64,000 bases of DNA. Origin: Rhyacichthys aspro. Taxonomy: Eukaryota; Chordata; Actinopteri; Gobiiformes; Rhyacichthyidae. The translations under genes were made by a program, and so were the position numbers. This document shows, piece after piece, positions 62,801-64,000 of this stretch; the first letter of the stretch is position 1; the number at the start of each line of letters is the position of its first letter. Location: positions 10,488,109 to 10,552,108 of the forward strand of contig CM072165.1 of NCBI GenBank assembly GCA_036850595.1, written 5' to 3'. The notes under the pieces were generated by a model that saw only the letters and a list, made by a program, of their open reading frames with translations, was not told the origin of the DNA and ran no database searches.

Positions 62801-64000
62801 CCTACAGTAGGGACCAGTCTGGACAGGACATCCAGTGAACCACAAAGCCTGACAATGTAGACCATTTCCCGACGAAATGGCACGCCCACTCAGTTAAACA
62901 GAAGTTGACAGGACTGGCAAGTGATGGATCTACTCATATTCAAGCAATATATTCTAGTGAATTTAGAATCTGGGCTCTAAACAGGTAGTGTAGCAACTTG
63001 CTGCTTTTGAGCCTGGCACTGTCAAGTTAAATAAATTGCATAATGTCAATTTAAAAAAAAAAAAACCTTTTAGAATTACCTGATTTCTGAAAGCTAATTG
63101 ATCAACAAATACATATGTGATATTGTGATTGGAATCATCTGTGAAAAATAATGAGACATTGAAGTTTAATTCTGAAGGATTTTTATAGATGTGAGAATGT
63201 ATGAATTATGTAAGAATGGTTGCTCTCACACATTCACACATACAGAAACATTTTTTTAGAAGGGTACAATCTGGTTGGTTCTCTAGAGCCTCTACTATTG
63301 TGGCCCTGAGTGGACAAACTAAGCACTACTGGAGGAAAAGCACATTCAAGCTTCTCTTCACATTCAAGGATTTTTATAGATAGGAATGTTGGCTCTGTAC
63401 CAGTAAGCTTTGGCCAATCACATGCTCACATGTTGCGCTTCCACTGGTCTACACCTATTTCAACAAGGAAGCAAAGGTGACTGTACAAAATACAGGCATA
63501 AGCTGGTACCCTGTGGAACTCCAGTTTTAGTAAGAATAATCAAACTTGAAAATCCATGCTTCCGATTTACCTGATGATTGTTTTAAAGTCTTGATAGCAT
63601 TAAAAAATATTGTTTCTCTTGTCTCTAAACACCAGAGCCACCACTCTTTTTGCACTAAAAGTTTCCATTTCCAAGATGTAGGACAAATGCAAACTGTTAC
63701 TAGAGCAGCTACAGAAGTTCCCATGAGAACATTTATTGTTTTGTCTGAATGAGATATCACACAGAGAAAACAGCATCACACTGTAAACAGCTGCACTCAC
63801 TGTTACAACAAAGTCCAAATCTAATATATTATGTTGTTGGTGATGTCGTATGTGTCTACCTTATCAAAATGCACTGTGTATTTGTCTTTTATTTAATATA
63901 TTTATATTTAATAGTCTCGAGATGTAGAAACCTGAGAGGACTTCTGTGACTTAGAGTGTTCTCCTCAACGTAAAATGCACAAAGATTACGTAAGTGGAGT
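59821..64000. other. Region with no recognised gene, eml3 upstream or intron
   Basis: About 4.2 kb of AT-rich sequence. Since the eml3 coiled-coil exon starts in phase 1, at least one eml3 exon must lie here or to the right of the window, but none could be identified with confidence. Two diverged copies of a dispersed sequence lie at about 61762-61830 and 63226-63292. Other open frames are short and unrecognised. Confidence 0.6.
61762..63292. repeat. Pair of diverged dispersed repeat copies
   Basis: The span covers two copies with unrelated sequence between them. Copy one is at about 61762-61830 and copy two at about 63226-63292. Both read cacacat-cagaaa-ttttttagaagggg, followed by ggttggttctctagagcctc (copy two) or the related cttggtgctctagaagcacg (copy one). 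They run in the same orientation 1.46 kb apart. The family was not identified. Confidence 0.5.

Noticed and set aside
1..64000. Bacterial-type features: operons, CRISPR arrays, ribosome binding sites, phage
   Set aside because: The window is vertebrate nuclear DNA with spliced genes; no regularly spaced repeat array of CRISPR type and no prokaryotic coding pattern.

Overview
The window is nuclear DNA from a vertebrate, almost certainly a teleost fish. The genes are split into many short exons with GT-AG introns, the protein families are vertebrate ones, and the introns carry fish-type LINE tails and microsatellites. No species can be named from the sequence alone. Exon boundaries below were worked out by hand from open frame, splice sites, phase agreement and recalled family sequence; no alignment was run.

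Six genes were found and all lie on the minus strand. In transcription order, right to left, they are eml3 (about 59.8 to 48.4 kb, first exon not found), mta2 (46.7 to about 33.4 kb), cth1 (31.6 to 29.9 kb, a four-finger CCCH protein), taf6l (29.1 to 24.5 kb), kcnk7 (24.0 to 22.25 kb) and ehbp1l1 (17.5 kb to beyond the left edge). The neighbour pairs EML3-MTA2 and KCNK7-EHBP1L1 are also neighbours on human chromosome 11q12-q13, which supports the names.

Left region (1-17.5 kb): seventeen exons of ehbp1l1. It starts with an N-terminal C2-type domain, followed by a run of small symmetric Pro/Ser-rich exons and then a single 3000-base exon built from about 16 copies of a Ser-Cys-Pro...Pro-Gly-Phe-Pro-Ser repeat. 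The calponin-homology and bMERB parts of the protein would lie left of the window. Middle (17.5-31.7 kb): an apparently gene-poor 4.8 kb gap, then the compact kcnk7, taf6l and cth1. An intron of taf6l holds about 416 bases of almost pure G and C homopolymers that may be an assembly artefact. Right (31.7-64 kb): mta2 with a 4.8 kb first intron holding a LINE fragment and a 17-base minisatellite, then eml3 with an antisense LINE tail, then about 4 kb in which no gene was recognised.

The genes do not form a pathway. Two (mta2, taf6l) are chromatin-complex subunits of NuRD and of SAGA-type acetyltransferase complexes. cth1 is an mRNA-decay-type RNA binder, eml3 a microtubule-binding WD-repeat protein, kcnk7 a two-pore potassium channel relative with degenerate pore filters, and ehbp1l1 an endosome-to-actin adaptor. 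The observations most worth following are the repeat exon of ehbp1l1 and the non-canonical selectivity filters of kcnk7.
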